From Streptosporangium sp. NBC_01495 (GTDB taxonomy: Bacteria; Actinomycetota; Actinomycetes; Streptosporangiales; Streptosporangiaceae): a stretch of DNA of 64,000 bases. The position numbers and the translations under genes are program-made. The notes below the pieces were generated by a model, which was not told the DNA's origin, did not search any database, and saw only the letters and a list, made by a program, of their open reading frames with translations. Location of the stretch: contig NZ_CP109430.1 in assembly GCF_036250735.1 (NCBI RefSeq), forward strand, positions 2,480,001-2,544,000, read 5' to 3'. Shown in pieces: positions 1 to 8,826 of this stretch; the stretch's first letter is position 1, and each line of letters starts with the position of its first letter.

Positions 1-2
1 AT

Positions 3-1025
3 CTGGGCCACGCCTGCGTGATCATGTTCGACGCCGACCTCGGCGATCTGGTGCGCGACCGCGAGGTCACCCTCTGGTACCTGCGGAACGAGACCTTCAC
101 CGGCGCGATCATCACCGGAACCGGTGTGGACTCGCACGTGCTGAGCGTGAACTACGACCTCGGCGCGGGGGAGAGCGAGGCCGACTTCACCGAGGAACGC
201 TGCCGCGACCTCGTACGGGTCGCGACCGGCCTGCCCGCGCTCGACGTGCGCCTGCTCGACCGGACGAGCTACGGGATGGCTCACATCCTCGCCGCCCGCT
301 ACCGGCAGGGCCGGGTGTTCCTCGCCGGGGACGCGGCGCACACGATGCCGCCGACCGGAGGCCAGGGCGGCAGCGCGGCCCTCCAGGACGGCTGCGACCT
401 CGCCTGGCGGCTCTGGCTGGTGATCTCCGGGCAGGCCGGTGCGGGCTTCCTGGACAGCTACGACGCCGAGCGGCGCCCGATCGGCGAGCTGACGGCCGAC
501 GCCCAGCTCGCCAACCTCGGGGTCCGGATGCCCCCGGCGATGCGGGTCGGCTACCCGGAACCGCTTGACGACCCCATCGCCGCCATCATCGGTTACCGCT
601 ACCACTCGGCCGCGATCCTGGCCGAGACCGGCGACGACGGCTCGCTCCTGGAGGACCCCCGCGACCCGACCGGCCGCCCCGGCAGTCGCGCCCCGCACGT
701 CGTACTGCGCAGGGACGACCGGCCGGTCTCCACCGTCGACCTGTTCGGACCCGGTTTCGTGCTGCTCGCCGGACCGCGCGGGGAGGTCTGGGCGCGGGCC
801 GCCCAGGTGGCGGCGGACTGGCTGGGCGTGCGGCTCACGTCGTACCGGATCGGCGGGGAGCTGGAGGATCCGGCCGGGGCGTGGCAGCGACGGTACGGCG
901 TGGGCGACGACGGCGCGGTGCTCGTGCGCCCCGACGGCTACGTCGCCTGGCGGGCGTCCGAGGCCGTCGCCGATCCCGAGGACGTGCTCGACCGCGTACT
1001 CACCGCCGTGCTCGCCCGCTCGTGA
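3..1025 (+). CDS. FAD-dependent aromatic hydroxylase, 5' end outside window
   Basis: The frame is open from base 3, so the N-terminal FAD-binding Rossmann motif lies before the window. The visible 340 residues hold the second FAD motif of the para-hydroxybenzoate hydroxylase fold (GRVFLAGDAAHTMPPTGGQG) and a C-terminal thioredoxin-like domain (DLFGPGFVLLAG). This is typical of polyketide hydroxylases related to RdmE, PgaE and MtmOIV. Such enzymes use NAD(P)H and O2 to hydroxylate aromatic substrates. It ends about 50 bases before the Tn3-family insertion. The DrrAB-like exporter beyond the transposon would have been its neighbour before the insertion, so a role in aromatic natural-product tailoring or detoxification is plausible but inferred. 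Confidence 0.85.
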   Translation: MGHACVIMFDADLGDLVRDREVTLWYLRNETFTGAIITGTGVDSHVLSVNYDLGAGESEADFTEERCRDLVRVATGLPALDVRLLDRTSYGMAHILAARYRQGRVFLAGDAAHTMPPTGGQGGSAALQDGCDLAWRLWLVISGQAGAGFLDSYDAERRPIGELTADAQLANLGVRMPPAMRVGYPEPLDDPIAAIIGYRYHSAAILAETGDDGSLLEDPRDPTGRPGSRAPHVVLRRDDRPVSTVDLFGPGFVLLAGPRGEVWARAAQVAADWLGVRLTSYRIGGELEDPAGAWQRRYGVGDDGAVLVRPDGYVAWRASEAVADPEDVLDRVLTAVLARS

Positions 1026-1071
1026 AGGGAACCGCACGTCCGACACGTGACCGGCCTCGGGCGTGACGGTC

Positions 1072-1076
1072 CATCA
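1072..1076. repeat. Target site duplication, left copy (CATCA)
   Basis: CATCA lies directly outside the left terminal inverted repeat. The same five bases in the same orientation lie outside the right repeat. A 5-bp duplication is the normal signature of Tn3-family transposition. Confidence 0.85.
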
Positions 1077-1125
1077 GGGGGTCGGCCCGCATAAGCCCAA
1101 AACCCACATTGGGATGATCTTGAAG
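1077..1125 (+). repeat. Left terminal inverted repeat (IRL)
   Basis: The 49-bp repeat begins GGGGGTCGGCCCGC and ends GATCTTGAAG. It matches the reverse complement of 14719-14767 at 45 of 49 positions. Tn3-family repeats usually start with a run of G and are about 38 bp, so this one is slightly long. Confidence 0.9.
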
Positions 1126-1236
1126 GGTTGAATGGCGAGGTTGATGAAGCTGTGATCTTCTTCGCCTGTTGTGTACGTGTTCGTCTCGCTACGGTGTGTC
1201 CCATTCGTTGGCGGGGTGAGCCGGGAGGCGTGTGCG

Positions 1237-3616
1237 GTGACGTCGGTCGAACGGACCGCCTACCGGGTGTTCCCGCGGTTGGTGATGACGCGTGAGCTGT
1301 ACCTCTTCCACTCCCCTTCGGCCGAGGAGACAGCGTGGGCGCGGGAGAAGACCGACACCGATGAGCACCTGCTGGCGTTGACGCTCGCGCTGAAGTGTTT
1401 TCAGCGGCTGGGCCGTTTTGCCAAGACCCGTGAGGTGCCGCCGGTGGTGGTGGAGCACATGCGGCGGTGCCTGGAACTCGGCGAGGATGTCATGCCGGTG
1501 TATGCCTCGTCGCGTACGGCTGAGTCGCATCGGGTGCTGGTGCGCCGCCGGGAGGGGTGGGCTACGCGCCGGGTAAGGCGCGCAAGGTCGCGGCCAAGGC
1601 GATGACCCGGGCGGCGTGGGTGAAGAATCACCCGGCGGACCTGATCAACGTTGCGTTGGAGCGGCTGGCGCAGGCCCGGTTGGAGCCGCCGGCGTTTTCC
1701 ACGCTGGACAGCATGGAGTCGACGATCCGTGGCCAGGTCAACGGACAGATCTTCGAGACGATCTGGCGGCGGCTGAGCGCCGGGGATCGCGTGCGGCTCG
1801 CGGCGTTGCTGGTGGTCGGGCCGGGTGGCAAGAGCGATCTGGATCGGTTGAAGAAGCCGGCGCGGCGGGCGAGCTGGTCGAAGTTCAAGGAGCAGGCCGC
1901 GCACCTGGCCTGGGTGGAGGGATTGTGTGACACCGGGGCGGTGCTGGAGGGCATCGCCGCCTCGAAGATCGCCGACTTCGCCGGTGAAGCGGATGCGGCC
2001 GATGCCGATGTGCTGGCCCGTAGCTACAGCGTGGAGGCCAAGCGGATCGCGCTGCTGGTGTGCCTGGTGCACACCGCGCGGGCGCGGGCGCGCGACGACC
2101 TGGCCGCGATGATGTGCAAGCGGATGGCGGCCACCGCCAAGAAGGCCAAGGCCAAGCTGGAGGAGATCCATCAGCGGCAGCGGCAGGTGGTGGAGAACCT
2201 GATCGGAACCTACCGGGGCGTGCTGCAGGGCTTGGTGCCGGGCGGGCCGGTCGAGACGGCTGAGATCGCGGCCGCGCAGATGGTGATGATGGCGCTGGCC
2301 GCGCTGAGGGGCCCAGGCGGGGACACAGGAGTAGATCCCGAGATCGGCTCGGATGTCGCGGAGTCAGAGCAGCGGGACGGGCTCGGGGCTGATTTAGGGG
2401 TCGCGGTCGAAGTACTGGTCAAGGCGGTGCGGATGCAGGCCGCCGGGGTGGGTTCGGTCCGGCAGGTGGTGGAGCGGGCCGGTGGCGCGGCCGCGCAGCC
2501 GGCCGATATCGAGGAGGTGACGGCCTATCAGCATGACAACCACGAGCTGCTCATCCAGCAGTTCTTCAAGGCCGACCGCTCCATCATGCTCGCTTTGGCC
2601 GCGGTGCTGAGGTTCAAGGCGACCTCGGCCGATCGCAGCGTGCTGGACGCGCTGGAGCACGCTCTGACCTACTGGGGCAAGACCCGCGCCTTCGGTACGG
2701 AGGGTTCGGCGGGATCGCCTACCACTACGTCTCCGACAACTACATCGCCCTGTTCTCCCGGTTCGTGCCGTGCGGGGCGTGGGAGGCGATCTACATCATC
2801 GACGGGCTGCTGGCCAACGCCTCCGAAGTTCAGCCCAAGACCGTCCATGCTGACACGCAAGGCCAGTCGTTTCCTGTCTTCACGCTCGCGCATTTGTTCG
2901 GGTTCGATCTGATGCCGCGCATCCGCAACTGGAAGGGCCTGACCTTCTTCCAGCACAGCAACCAGGTGACCTACCGCCACATCGACTCCCTGTTCCGCGG
3001 GGAAGGTGGGAACCGCAATGTGATCGACTGGGAGCTGGTGGAGAAGATGTGGCCCGACCTCATGCGGGTGGCGATCTCCATCCGCGAGGGCCGCCTCAAC
3101 TCCGTCACCCTGCTGCGCCGGCTGGGCTCCCACTCCCGCAAGAACGAGATCTACCGGGCCTTTCGCGAGGTCGGGCGTAGCGTGCGCACCGTGGCGCTGC
3201 TGCGTTTTCTCGCCGACCCGGCACTGCGCAGGCGCATCACCGCGGTTACCAACAAGGTCGAGGGCTTCAACGGCTTTTCTGGCTGGCTGCGCTTCGGCAA
3301 CGACGGCGTCATCGCCGCCAACGACCCGGCCGAGCAGGAGAAGATGATCAAATTCAACTCTTTGCTGGCCAACTGCGTGATCTTTCACACCGCGCTGGAC
3401 ATGACCGACGTGCTGCGCCAACTGCTGGCCGAGGGCTGGCAGCCCGAGCAGGGCTCCGACATTACCGCCGCCGACATCGCGCAGCTGTCGCCCTACCTGA
3501 CCGCGCACATCAGCCGGTTCGGCCTGTATGCCACCGACGTGCTGCGCCTGCGCCCTGACGACTTCGACCCCGACCTACCCGCGATCGACTTCACCGCCTT
3601 GGCCGAGGCGGCGTAG
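1237..3616 (+). pseudogene. tnpA: Tn3-family transposase, frameshifted and internally deleted
   Basis: Three reading frames join into one Tn3 transposase. The N-terminal part starts at GTG 1237 (protein begins VTSVERTAYRVF). A G appears lost from a G run near 1552-1557, moving the frame by one base. The second segment runs to about 2690. There the frame and the homology jump directly to the C-terminal catalytic part (YGGFGGIAYHYVSD from base 2696). About 200 or more codons are missing compared with the usual length of about 1000. The second catalytic Asp (HADTQGQS, codon 2852-2854) and the Glu (NKVE, codon 3260-3262) remain. The segment that normally carries the first catalytic Asp is gone, so the protein cannot be an active DDE transposase. 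Confidence 0.9.
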
Positions 3617-3738
3617 ACGGCAAGTGGGCCAGAGACGAGAGCTGGGGATCGTAGTGAGGCGTTTCGGGCGGCAGGCCGAGGCTTGAACAAGGCACGGTGC
3701 TCTCGTCGATCTTGACACTCATTGATAGGTTTCCTACA

Positions 3739-3772
3739 GGTGCGCCGGGAAGTCTGGTCGGCAATTCTGCCG
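3739..3772 (+). promoter_or_regulatory. Leader element A, upstream of CBS/antiporter operon
   Basis: The core GCCGGGAAGTCTGGTCGGC (3744-3762), preceded by GGTGC, ends 33 bases before the ATG of the CBS-domain gene. Its last bases overlap a small hairpin, CGGCA-ATTC-TGCCG (3759-3772). The same core, with a single T/C difference, precedes two other cargo operons at 7151-7169 and 11086-11104. Position and conservation suggest a cis-acting leader RNA or regulator site; the class is not identified. Confidence 0.6.
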
Positions 3773-3795
3773 TCCATCCCGGAAAGGCGCCCGCC

Positions 3796-4239
3796 ATGCG
3801 CGCTCGCGACCTGCTCACCGCCTTCCCCACGGTCACCTTGGACACCGCGGTGATCGAAGCTGCTCGGCTGCTGGCCGACCAGGACCTGCCCGGCCTGATC
3901 GTCGTCGACGAGCGCGGGCTGCCCTCCAGCATCCTGCCCGGCACCCAGGTGCTGCGACTGGCCGTACCCGGCTACTGCCAAGACGATCCGGCCTTGGCAC
4001 GGGTGGTGGACGAAGCGCACGCCGACGCCCTGCTCACCTCCGTGACCGGCCGGACCGTACGCGAGGCACTGCTCGCCCAGCCCCGCGAACTGCCGGTCAC
4101 CGACCCGCAGGCCACCGCGCTGGAGCTGGCCGCGCTGATGGCACGCACGCACAGCCCGCTGGTCGCGGTGGTCGAGGGCGGCCGGTTGCTGGGGGCGGTC
4201 ACCCTGCAGGCGCTCATGGACGGGCTGCTGGGCCAGTGA
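3796..4239 (+). CDS. CBS-domain protein
   Basis: This 147-residue protein has two CBS repeats. The first, about residues 1-60, begins MRARDLLTAFPTVTLDTAV; the second, about 85-145, contains LALMARTHSP-like and GAVTLQALMDGLL segments. CBS pairs bind adenine nucleotides and often regulate transporters. ATG 3796 is chosen because GGAAAGG lies 8 bases upstream and the first CBS motif starts at once. The stop overlaps the GTG of the next gene (GTGA), implying translational coupling with the ArsB/NhaD-type transporter, which it probably regulates. It is transposon cargo and the first gene after leader element A. Confidence 0.8.
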   Translation: MRARDLLTAFPTVTLDTAVIEAARLLADQDLPGLIVVDERGLPSSILPGTQVLRLAVPGYCQDDPALARVVDEAHADALLTSVTGRTVREALLAQPRELPVTDPQATALELAALMARTHSPLVAVVEGGRLLGAVTLQALMDGLLGQ

Positions 4240-5528
4240 CAGCACTGGCTTGGCTGTCGGTGGCGGTCTTTCTCGGCGCCTACGCGCTGATCGCCACCGA
4301 ACGCATCCACCGGGTCGCCGCCGCGCTCGGCGGCGCCGGGATCATGCTGCTGATCCACGCCAGCGACGCCGGGGCGGCGTTCTTCAGTGAAGAGACCGGC
4401 ATCGACTGGAACGTCATCTTCCTGCTGCTGGGCATGATGGTGATCGTCGGCGTGCTCAAGCAGACCGGCGTGTTCGAGTACCTGGCGATCTGGGCGGCCA
4501 AACGAGCCCGCGGCCGGCCGTACCGGTTGATGGTGTTGCTGGTCGTCATCACCGCCTCGGCCTCGGCGCTGCTGGACAACGTGACCACGGTGCTGCTGAT
4601 CGCGCCGGTCACCTTCCTGGTGTGTGAACGGCTGACACTGCCGATTGTGCCGTACCTGATCGCCGAAGCGCTGGCCTCCAACATCGGCGGCACCGCCACC
4701 CTGGTCGGCGATCCGCCCAACATCATCATCGCGAGCCGCGGCGGATTGTCGTTCAACGACTTCCTCGTGCACATGGCACCGATGGTCATCGTGCTGATGG
4801 TGACCTTCGTCGGGCTGTGCCGCATCTTGTTCCGCAAGGCGTTCGTCTACGATCTCGAACGCGCCGCCGAGATCATGCGGCTGAACGAGCGCGAGGCGAT
4901 CGCCGACCCTCGGCTGCTGTGGCAGAGCCTGACCGTGCTGGGCCTGGTGATGGCGGCGTTCGTGCTGCATCCGGTGCTGCATTACGAGCCGTCGGTGGTG
5001 GCGATCCTGGGCGCCGGCCTGCTGGTCGCGGCCACCAAGGTGAGCACCGAGCAGGCCATCGCCGAGGTCGAATGGCCCACCCTGGTGTTCTTCATGGGCC
5101 TGTTCGTCATGGTCGGTGCCCTGGTCGAAACCGGCGTGATCGGCCAGATCTCCCGCCTGGCGGTCGAGGCCACCGCCGGCCAGCTCGGGTCGGCCACGAT
5201 GGTGTTGTTGTGGGCTTCGGCCGGGTTGTCGGCGATCGTGGACAACATCCCCTACGTGGCCACCATGAGTCCGATCGTGGCCGAGCTGGCGCAGGCGAGT
5301 GGCGGCAACGGTGCGGGGCAGGTGCTGTGGTGGGCGCTGGCCTTCGGCGCCGACCTGGGCGGCAACGCCACCGCCGTCGGCGCGGCGGCCAACGTGGTCG
5401 TCATCGGCATCGCCGCCCGCAACGGCACCCCGATCAGCTTTTGGACCTTCACCAAATACGGCTTGATCGTCGCCGTGGTCACCGTGGCGCTGGTCACCCC
5501 GTACCTGTGGCTGCGCTACCTCCTGTGA
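4236..5528 (+). CDS. ArsB/NhaD-family ion transporter
   Basis: A 430-residue polytopic membrane protein with about 11 to 12 hydrophobic segments. It carries the ion-transporter superfamily signatures ASALLDNVTTVLLIAPVTF and GGTATLVGDPPNIIIA in the first half, and the second-half repeat SAGLSAIVDNIPYVATMSPI. The family includes arsenite exporters, NhaD Na+/H+ antiporters and SLC13-type permeases. The sequence does not decide the substrate. No arsenic regulator or arsenate reductase lies nearby, so a cation or anion antiporter is as likely as ArsB. It is coupled by a 4-base overlap to the CBS-domain gene, which may gate it. Confidence 0.85.
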   Translation: MTALAWLSVAVFLGAYALIATERIHRVAAALGGAGIMLLIHASDAGAAFFSEETGIDWNVIFLLLGMMVIVGVLKQTGVFEYLAIWAAKRARGRPYRLMVLLVVITASASALLDNVTTVLLIAPVTFLVCERLTLPIVPYLIAEALASNIGGTATLVGDPPNIIIASRGGLSFNDFLVHMAPMVIVLMVTFVGLCRILFRKAFVYDLERAAEIMRLNEREAIADPRLLWQSLTVLGLVMAAFVLHPVLHYEPSVVAILGAGLLVAATKVSTEQAIAEVEWPTLVFFMGLFVMVGALVETGVIGQISRLAVEATAGQLGSATMVLLWASAGLSAIVDNIPYVATMSPIVAELAQASGGNGAGQVLWWALAFGADLGGNATAVGAAANVVVIGIAARNGTPISFWTFTKYGLIVAVVTVALVTPYLWLRYLL

Positions 5529-5530
5529 CG

Positions 5531-5644
5531 ATGAACAGGCCACGGTTCGCCGATGAGCGCACCCTGCCCGCCTTCGTCGTGGCTCAGCTGGCCGCCGCCG
5601 AGATGTCCATGAAAGCCCGCCACCCAGTGCGGACCAGGTCGTGA
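5531..5644 (+). CDS. Possible 37-residue ORF, unknown
   Basis: A short frame starts at ATG 5531, just after the antiporter stop, and encodes a charged peptide beginning MNRPRFADERTLPAF. No clear ribosome site is visible apart from translation read-on from the preceding gene. I do not recognise it. It may be the remnant of a gene broken when cargo modules were joined, or simply the spacer before the hydrolase. Confidence 0.25.
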   Translation: MNRPRFADERTLPAFVVAQLAAAEMSMKARHPVRTRS

Positions 5645-5670
5645 TCTGCTTTTCTCAGCATGGAGGTGCC

Positions 5671-6546
5671 ATGGTGTCCACATCCCGCGCGGCCTTTTCC
5701 GAGCGCGCTACCGCCATCGCGCGCACGCCGGCCGGCCCGGTGGAGTACCGGCAGGAGGGCGAGGGCCACAGGACGGTCCTGGTGTTCCACGGCGGACACA
5801 TGCGGGCAGGGCTGGCGCTGGGCGAGGAGGTCTTCACTGAGGCCGGTTTCACGGTACTGACACCCTCGCGCCCCGGTTACGGGCGTACGCCGCTGAGCAC
5901 AGGAACCACCCCGGCCGGTTTCGCCGACGCCACCGCCGAGCTGTGCCGGAGTTTGGGCATCGAACGCCTGGCCGCGGTCGTGGGCATCTCGGCCGGCGGC
6001 CGAACGACGCTGACCATGGCCGCCCGCCACCCGCAGCTGGTCGAGCGCGTCATCCTGCAAAGCGCGGTCGCCTTCCTGCCCTGGCCCGACCGGCTGACCC
6101 GACTGGGCGGCCGGGCGGTGTTCAACGCCCGGACCGAGGCCGGCACCTGGGCGATCATGCGGTCCCTGATCCGCCTGGCACCGCCGGTGGGGCTGCGCCT
6201 GCTGCTGCGTAGCCTGTCGGCCCTGCCCGCACGCCAGGTCCTGGCGGGCCTGTCCGCCGCCGAACGCGCCATGCTGGCGGGGCTGTTCACCAGGATGCGC
6301 TCGGGCCACGGCTTCGTTGCCGACATGCTCTCCGTGCCCGACTGCGCCGCCCAGGTCGGCCAGAGCGCGCTGGTCATCGCCACCCGCCACGACCGGTCGG
6401 TGCCCTTCGCCCACGCCGAGTCCCTGGCATCGGTCCTGCCGAACGCCGAACTGGTGGACAGCAGGGCCGACAGCCACATGATCTGGTTCGGCCCCGACTA
6501 CCCGCGCATCGCCACCAAGATCCGCGAATTCCTCGCCACGGACTGA
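5671..6546 (+). CDS. Alpha/beta hydrolase
   Basis: A 291-residue alpha/beta-hydrolase fold protein. The nucleophile elbow is GISAG (Ser107), the oxyanion region is VFHGGH, a likely acid is the Asp in RHDRSVP, and the catalytic His is in DSHMIW near the C-terminus. ATG 5671 is chosen because TGGAGGTG sits just upstream; GTG 5674 would give better spacing and remains possible. The protein is cytosolic, with no signal peptide. It is convergent with the GbsR/MarR regulator gene. The substrate is unknown; esterase, lactonase or epoxide hydrolase are all possible. Confidence 0.8.
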   Translation: MVSTSRAAFSERATAIARTPAGPVEYRQEGEGHRTVLVFHGGHMRAGLALGEEVFTEAGFTVLTPSRPGYGRTPLSTGTTPAGFADATAELCRSLGIERLAAVVGISAGGRTTLTMAARHPQLVERVILQSAVAFLPWPDRLTRLGGRAVFNARTEAGTWAIMRSLIRLAPPVGLRLLLRSLSALPARQVLAGLSAAERAMLAGLFTRMRSGHGFVADMLSVPDCAAQVGQSALVIATRHDRSVPFAHAESLASVLPNAELVDSRADSHMIWFGPDYPRIATKIREFLATD

Positions 6547-6580
6547 GCGCGGCGACCGCTTCCCGAGTCTCGGGCTGGGG

Positions 6581-7039
6581 TCAGCCGCTCTGCTGGTGCC
6601 AGCGGTGCAGTAGGGCGGGAAGCTCGCCGAGCAGGAATTCATAGAAGGCGTGCATCTGCGCCAGGCGCCGGTGGGCGGGGTCGCCGTTCTCGGTGGCGGC
6701 GATTCCGGCGGCCGCGGCCTGGAGCATGGCCTGGATGACGGTGTTCTGGCTGGTGAACAGGGTGGCCCAGGCATCGTCGCGGAGCCGGTAGTGCTCGCGG
6801 CGGCTGCCGGGGGCGGGCAGGCGTTCGATCAGGCCGACCGTGAGCAGGGATTTGATGGCGCCGGAGACCGAGCCGGCGCTGGCTTCCAGCCGGTCGGCGA
6901 TCTCGCCGGCGGTGACGCTTTCCTGGTCGGTGAACAGAAAGACCGCCAGGGTGCGCGCGGCCATGCGCTGCATGCCGCCCTCGATCAATGTGAGGGCCAG
7001 CCGTTCGGCCGCCTGCCACTGCTCATACCGATCGTCCAC
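6581..7039 (-). CDS. GbsR/MarR-type winged-helix repressor
   Basis: A 152-residue protein with a central winged-helix domain, about residues 40-100 (VTAGEIADRLEASAGSVSGAIKSL, then a wing ending SRREHYRLRDD), and a helical C-terminal part, as in GbsR-like members of the MarR superfamily. GTG 7039 has AAGGAGG 7 bases upstream. It is transcribed divergently from the CocE-epimerase-monooxygenase operon. The shared intergenic region has a perfect 16-bp palindrome placed over both -35 boxes, so it most likely represses that operon and itself, with an unknown ligand releasing it. Confidence 0.8.
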   Translation of the reverse strand: MDDRYEQWQAAERLALTLIEGGMQRMAARTLAVFLFTDQESVTAGEIADRLEASAGSVSGAIKSLLTVGLIERLPAPGSRREHYRLRDDAWATLFTSQNTVIQAMLQAAAAGIAATENGDPAHRRLAQMHAFYEFLLGELPALLHRWHQQSG

Positions 7040-7063
7040 GTGCTCGCCTCCTTGAGAAGAATC

Positions 7064-7114
7064 AGGATACCGAACACCCCGACTCTTCAGAAATTTCTGA
7101 AAAGTCGGTATAGT
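7064..7114. promoter_or_regulatory. Divergent overlapping promoters with MarR-type operator
   Basis: On the plus strand, -35 TTCAGA (7086-7091) and -10 TATAGT (7109-7114) are 17 bases apart. On the minus strand, -35 TTCTGA (7092-7087) and -10 TATCCT (7069-7064) are also 17 bases apart. Both -35 boxes lie inside the perfect palindrome TTCAGAAATTTCTGAA (7086-7101), which extends to a 28-bp near-palindrome at 7080-7107 with one mismatched pair. A dimeric repressor bound here would block both promoters. Confidence 0.65.
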
Positions 7115-7145
7115 CCTCGTATCGGCCTCTCGCGGGAGGTTCGAT

Positions 7146-7169
7146 GGTGTGCCGGGAAGCCTGGTCGGC
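7146..7169 (+). promoter_or_regulatory. Leader element B, upstream of CocE operon
   Basis: GGTGT followed by GCCGGGAAGCCTGGTCGGC, ending 43 bases before the ATG of the CocE-type hydrolase and about 30 bases downstream of the TATAGT -10 box. It would therefore lie in the 5' untranslated RNA. It is identical in its 19-base core to element C and differs from element A at one base. Confidence 0.6.
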
Positions 7170-7212
7170 GATGTGATCTCTCATCAGCCTCGACAGGAAG
7201 TAGATCCCGGTC

Positions 7213-8826
7213 ATGACCCTGCTCAGCCGTTTGTACGGCGTGCGGCCCGCCCTGCATCACCGGGTGCGCGTCCGGCGGAACGTGGAGATCCCGGCCGCCG
7301 ACGGTGTGCGGCTGCTGGCCACGCACTACTACCCGGCCGGTCAGCACCAGCCGCCGCTGGTGCTGCTGCGCAGCCCGTACGGCCGCGGCAACGCCCTGGA
7401 CCGGCTCCCGGCGCTGCTGGCCGAGCGCGGCTACCAGGTGCTGTACCAGAGCCTGCGCGGCACAGCCGGATCCGATGGCCGCTTCGACGGCTTCGTCATC
7501 GACCCGGCCGACGGCGACGGCACGCTGAGCTGGCTGCGCGCCCAGCCGTGGTTCGGCGGCGAGCTGGCCACCTGGGGCGCCAGCTATCTCGGCTACGTCC
7601 AGTGGGAGCTGGCCGCCCGCGACATCCCGGAATGGAAGATCGCACTGATTCAGGACGCGCCGTCCTCCTTCGCCGAAGGCTTCATGTACTCCGGAGGGGC
7701 CTTCGCCACCGGTAACGCGCTCGGCTGGGTGCAGCTGGTGGAGCGGATGGTCACCGGCGGATACGGCATCACCCGCCAGATGGCCGACTTGGTCGGCGCC
7801 GCGCGGCGGCTGTCGCGTGCCACGCTCGCCCTCCCGCTGCAGGAGGCCGATCAGGTGCTCACCGGTCACCCGGTGCCCTGGTTCCGAGACTGGGTCCGGC
7901 ACGGTCCCGGCGAGCCGTACTGGGAGAGCAGCGACCACCGCGCCAACGTCGCCCGCATGCCGCCGCTGGTGCACCTGCAGGGCGGCTGGCACGACTTCTT
8001 CCTGCCGGGGATGCTGGCGGACTACGCCGCCCTGCTCGCCGCCGGGCGTCAGGTGCGGCTGCTGGTCGGCCCGTGGAGCCACGGGCGCGGGCTCTACACC
8101 CGCGAAGGGCTGGCCGACGCGCTCACCATGCTGGATGCCGCGCTGCTCGGTCGGCAGGCGCCATCGGGCGTGCGGCTGTTCATCACCGGCGCCGGCCGCT
8201 GGATCGACGTGCCCGCCTGGCCGCCCGCGCACGAACCGGCCGCGTGGTTCCTGCGCCCGGACGGCGGTCTCAGCCGTACCCCGCACGACGGCCGGAGCTC
8301 TCCCAGCCGCTACCGCTACGACCCCGCCGACCCGACCCCTACCGTGGGCGGCACGCAGGTGGGCCTGTCGGCGGGGGCGAAGGACAACCGCGCCATCGAG
8401 GCCAGAGCCGACGTGCTCACCTTCACCACCGCACCCCTGGCCGAAGACATCGAGGCCGTCGGCCCGGTCCAGGTGCGGTTGCACACGCGCTCGGCCAACC
8501 CGCACGTCGACTACTTCGCCCGGCTGTGCGACGTGGACGCGCGCGGCCGGTCGATCAACGTGTGCGACGGCATCGTCCGCCTGCGCGACCCCGGTGACAT
8601 CCGGGTCGCCGACATCGCCCTGTGGCCGATGGCCCACCGATTCAAGCGTGGCCACCGGATCCGGGTGCAGGTCTCCAGCGGCGCTCACCCGCGCTTCGGC
8701 CGTAACCCCGGCACCGGCCAGCCGCTTGCGACCGGGACGGGCCTGCGCGTGTCCGAGCACGAGATCTTCCACGACCACAGCCACCCGTCAGCCCTCTGGC
8801 TACCCCTCACTCCAGGAGCGTCATGA
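7213..8826 (+). CDS. CocE/NonD-family (S15-type) hydrolase
   Basis: A 537-residue protein with an N-terminal alpha/beta-hydrolase domain and a C-terminal jelly-roll domain typical of the X-Pro dipeptidyl-peptidase S15/CocE family. Visible features are the oxyanion segment RSPYGRG, the nucleophile motif GASYLG (Ser124), the Asp region GGWHDFFLPG, the catalytic His in GPWSHGRG, and a C-terminal beta segment HRIRVQVSSGAHPRF. Family members hydrolyse esters or acyl bonds (cocaine esterase, glutaryl acylases, cephalosporin ester hydrolases). It is the first gene of a repressor-controlled operon, overlapping the epimerase gene by ATGA. The substrate is unknown. Confidence 0.85.
   Translation: MTLLSRLYGVRPALHHRVRVRRNVEIPAADGVRLLATHYYPAGQHQPPLVLLRSPYGRGNALDRLPALLAERGYQVLYQSLRGTAGSDGRFDGFVIDPADGDGTLSWLRAQPWFGGELATWGASYLGYVQWELAARDIPEWKIALIQDAPSSFAEGFMYSGGAFATGNALGWVQLVERMVTGGYGITRQMADLVGAARRLSRATLALPLQEADQVLTGHPVPWFRDWVRHGPGEPYWESSDHRANVARMPPLVHLQGGWHDFFLPGMLADYAALLAAGRQVRLLVGPWSHGRGLYTREGLADALTMLDAALLGRQAPSGVRLFITGAGRWIDVPAWPPAHEPAAWFLRPDGGLSRTPHDGRSSPSRYRYDPADPTPTVGGTQVGLSAGAKDNRAIEARADVLTFTTAPLAEDIEAVGPVQVRLHTRSANPHVDYFARLCDVDARGRSINVCDGIVRLRDPGDIRVADIALWPMAHRFKRGHRIRVQVSSGAHPRFGRNPGTGQPLATGTGLRVSEHEIFHDHSHPSALWLPLTPGAS

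Noticed and set aside
1171-1236. Upstream start for the transposase
   Set aside because: The family N-terminus aligns from GTG 1237, which has GGGAGG upstream. The extra residues have no counterpart.
3972-5543. Long open frame on the minus strand across the CBS and antiporter genes
   Set aside because: His/Gln/Gly-rich product typical of an antisense frame over GC-rich genes. The plus-strand proteins have clear family motifs and coupled starts.
7087-8784. Long minus-strand frame opposite the CocE gene
   Set aside because: It is an antisense shadow with low-complexity composition. The plus strand encodes a complete hydrolase with its catalytic motifs.
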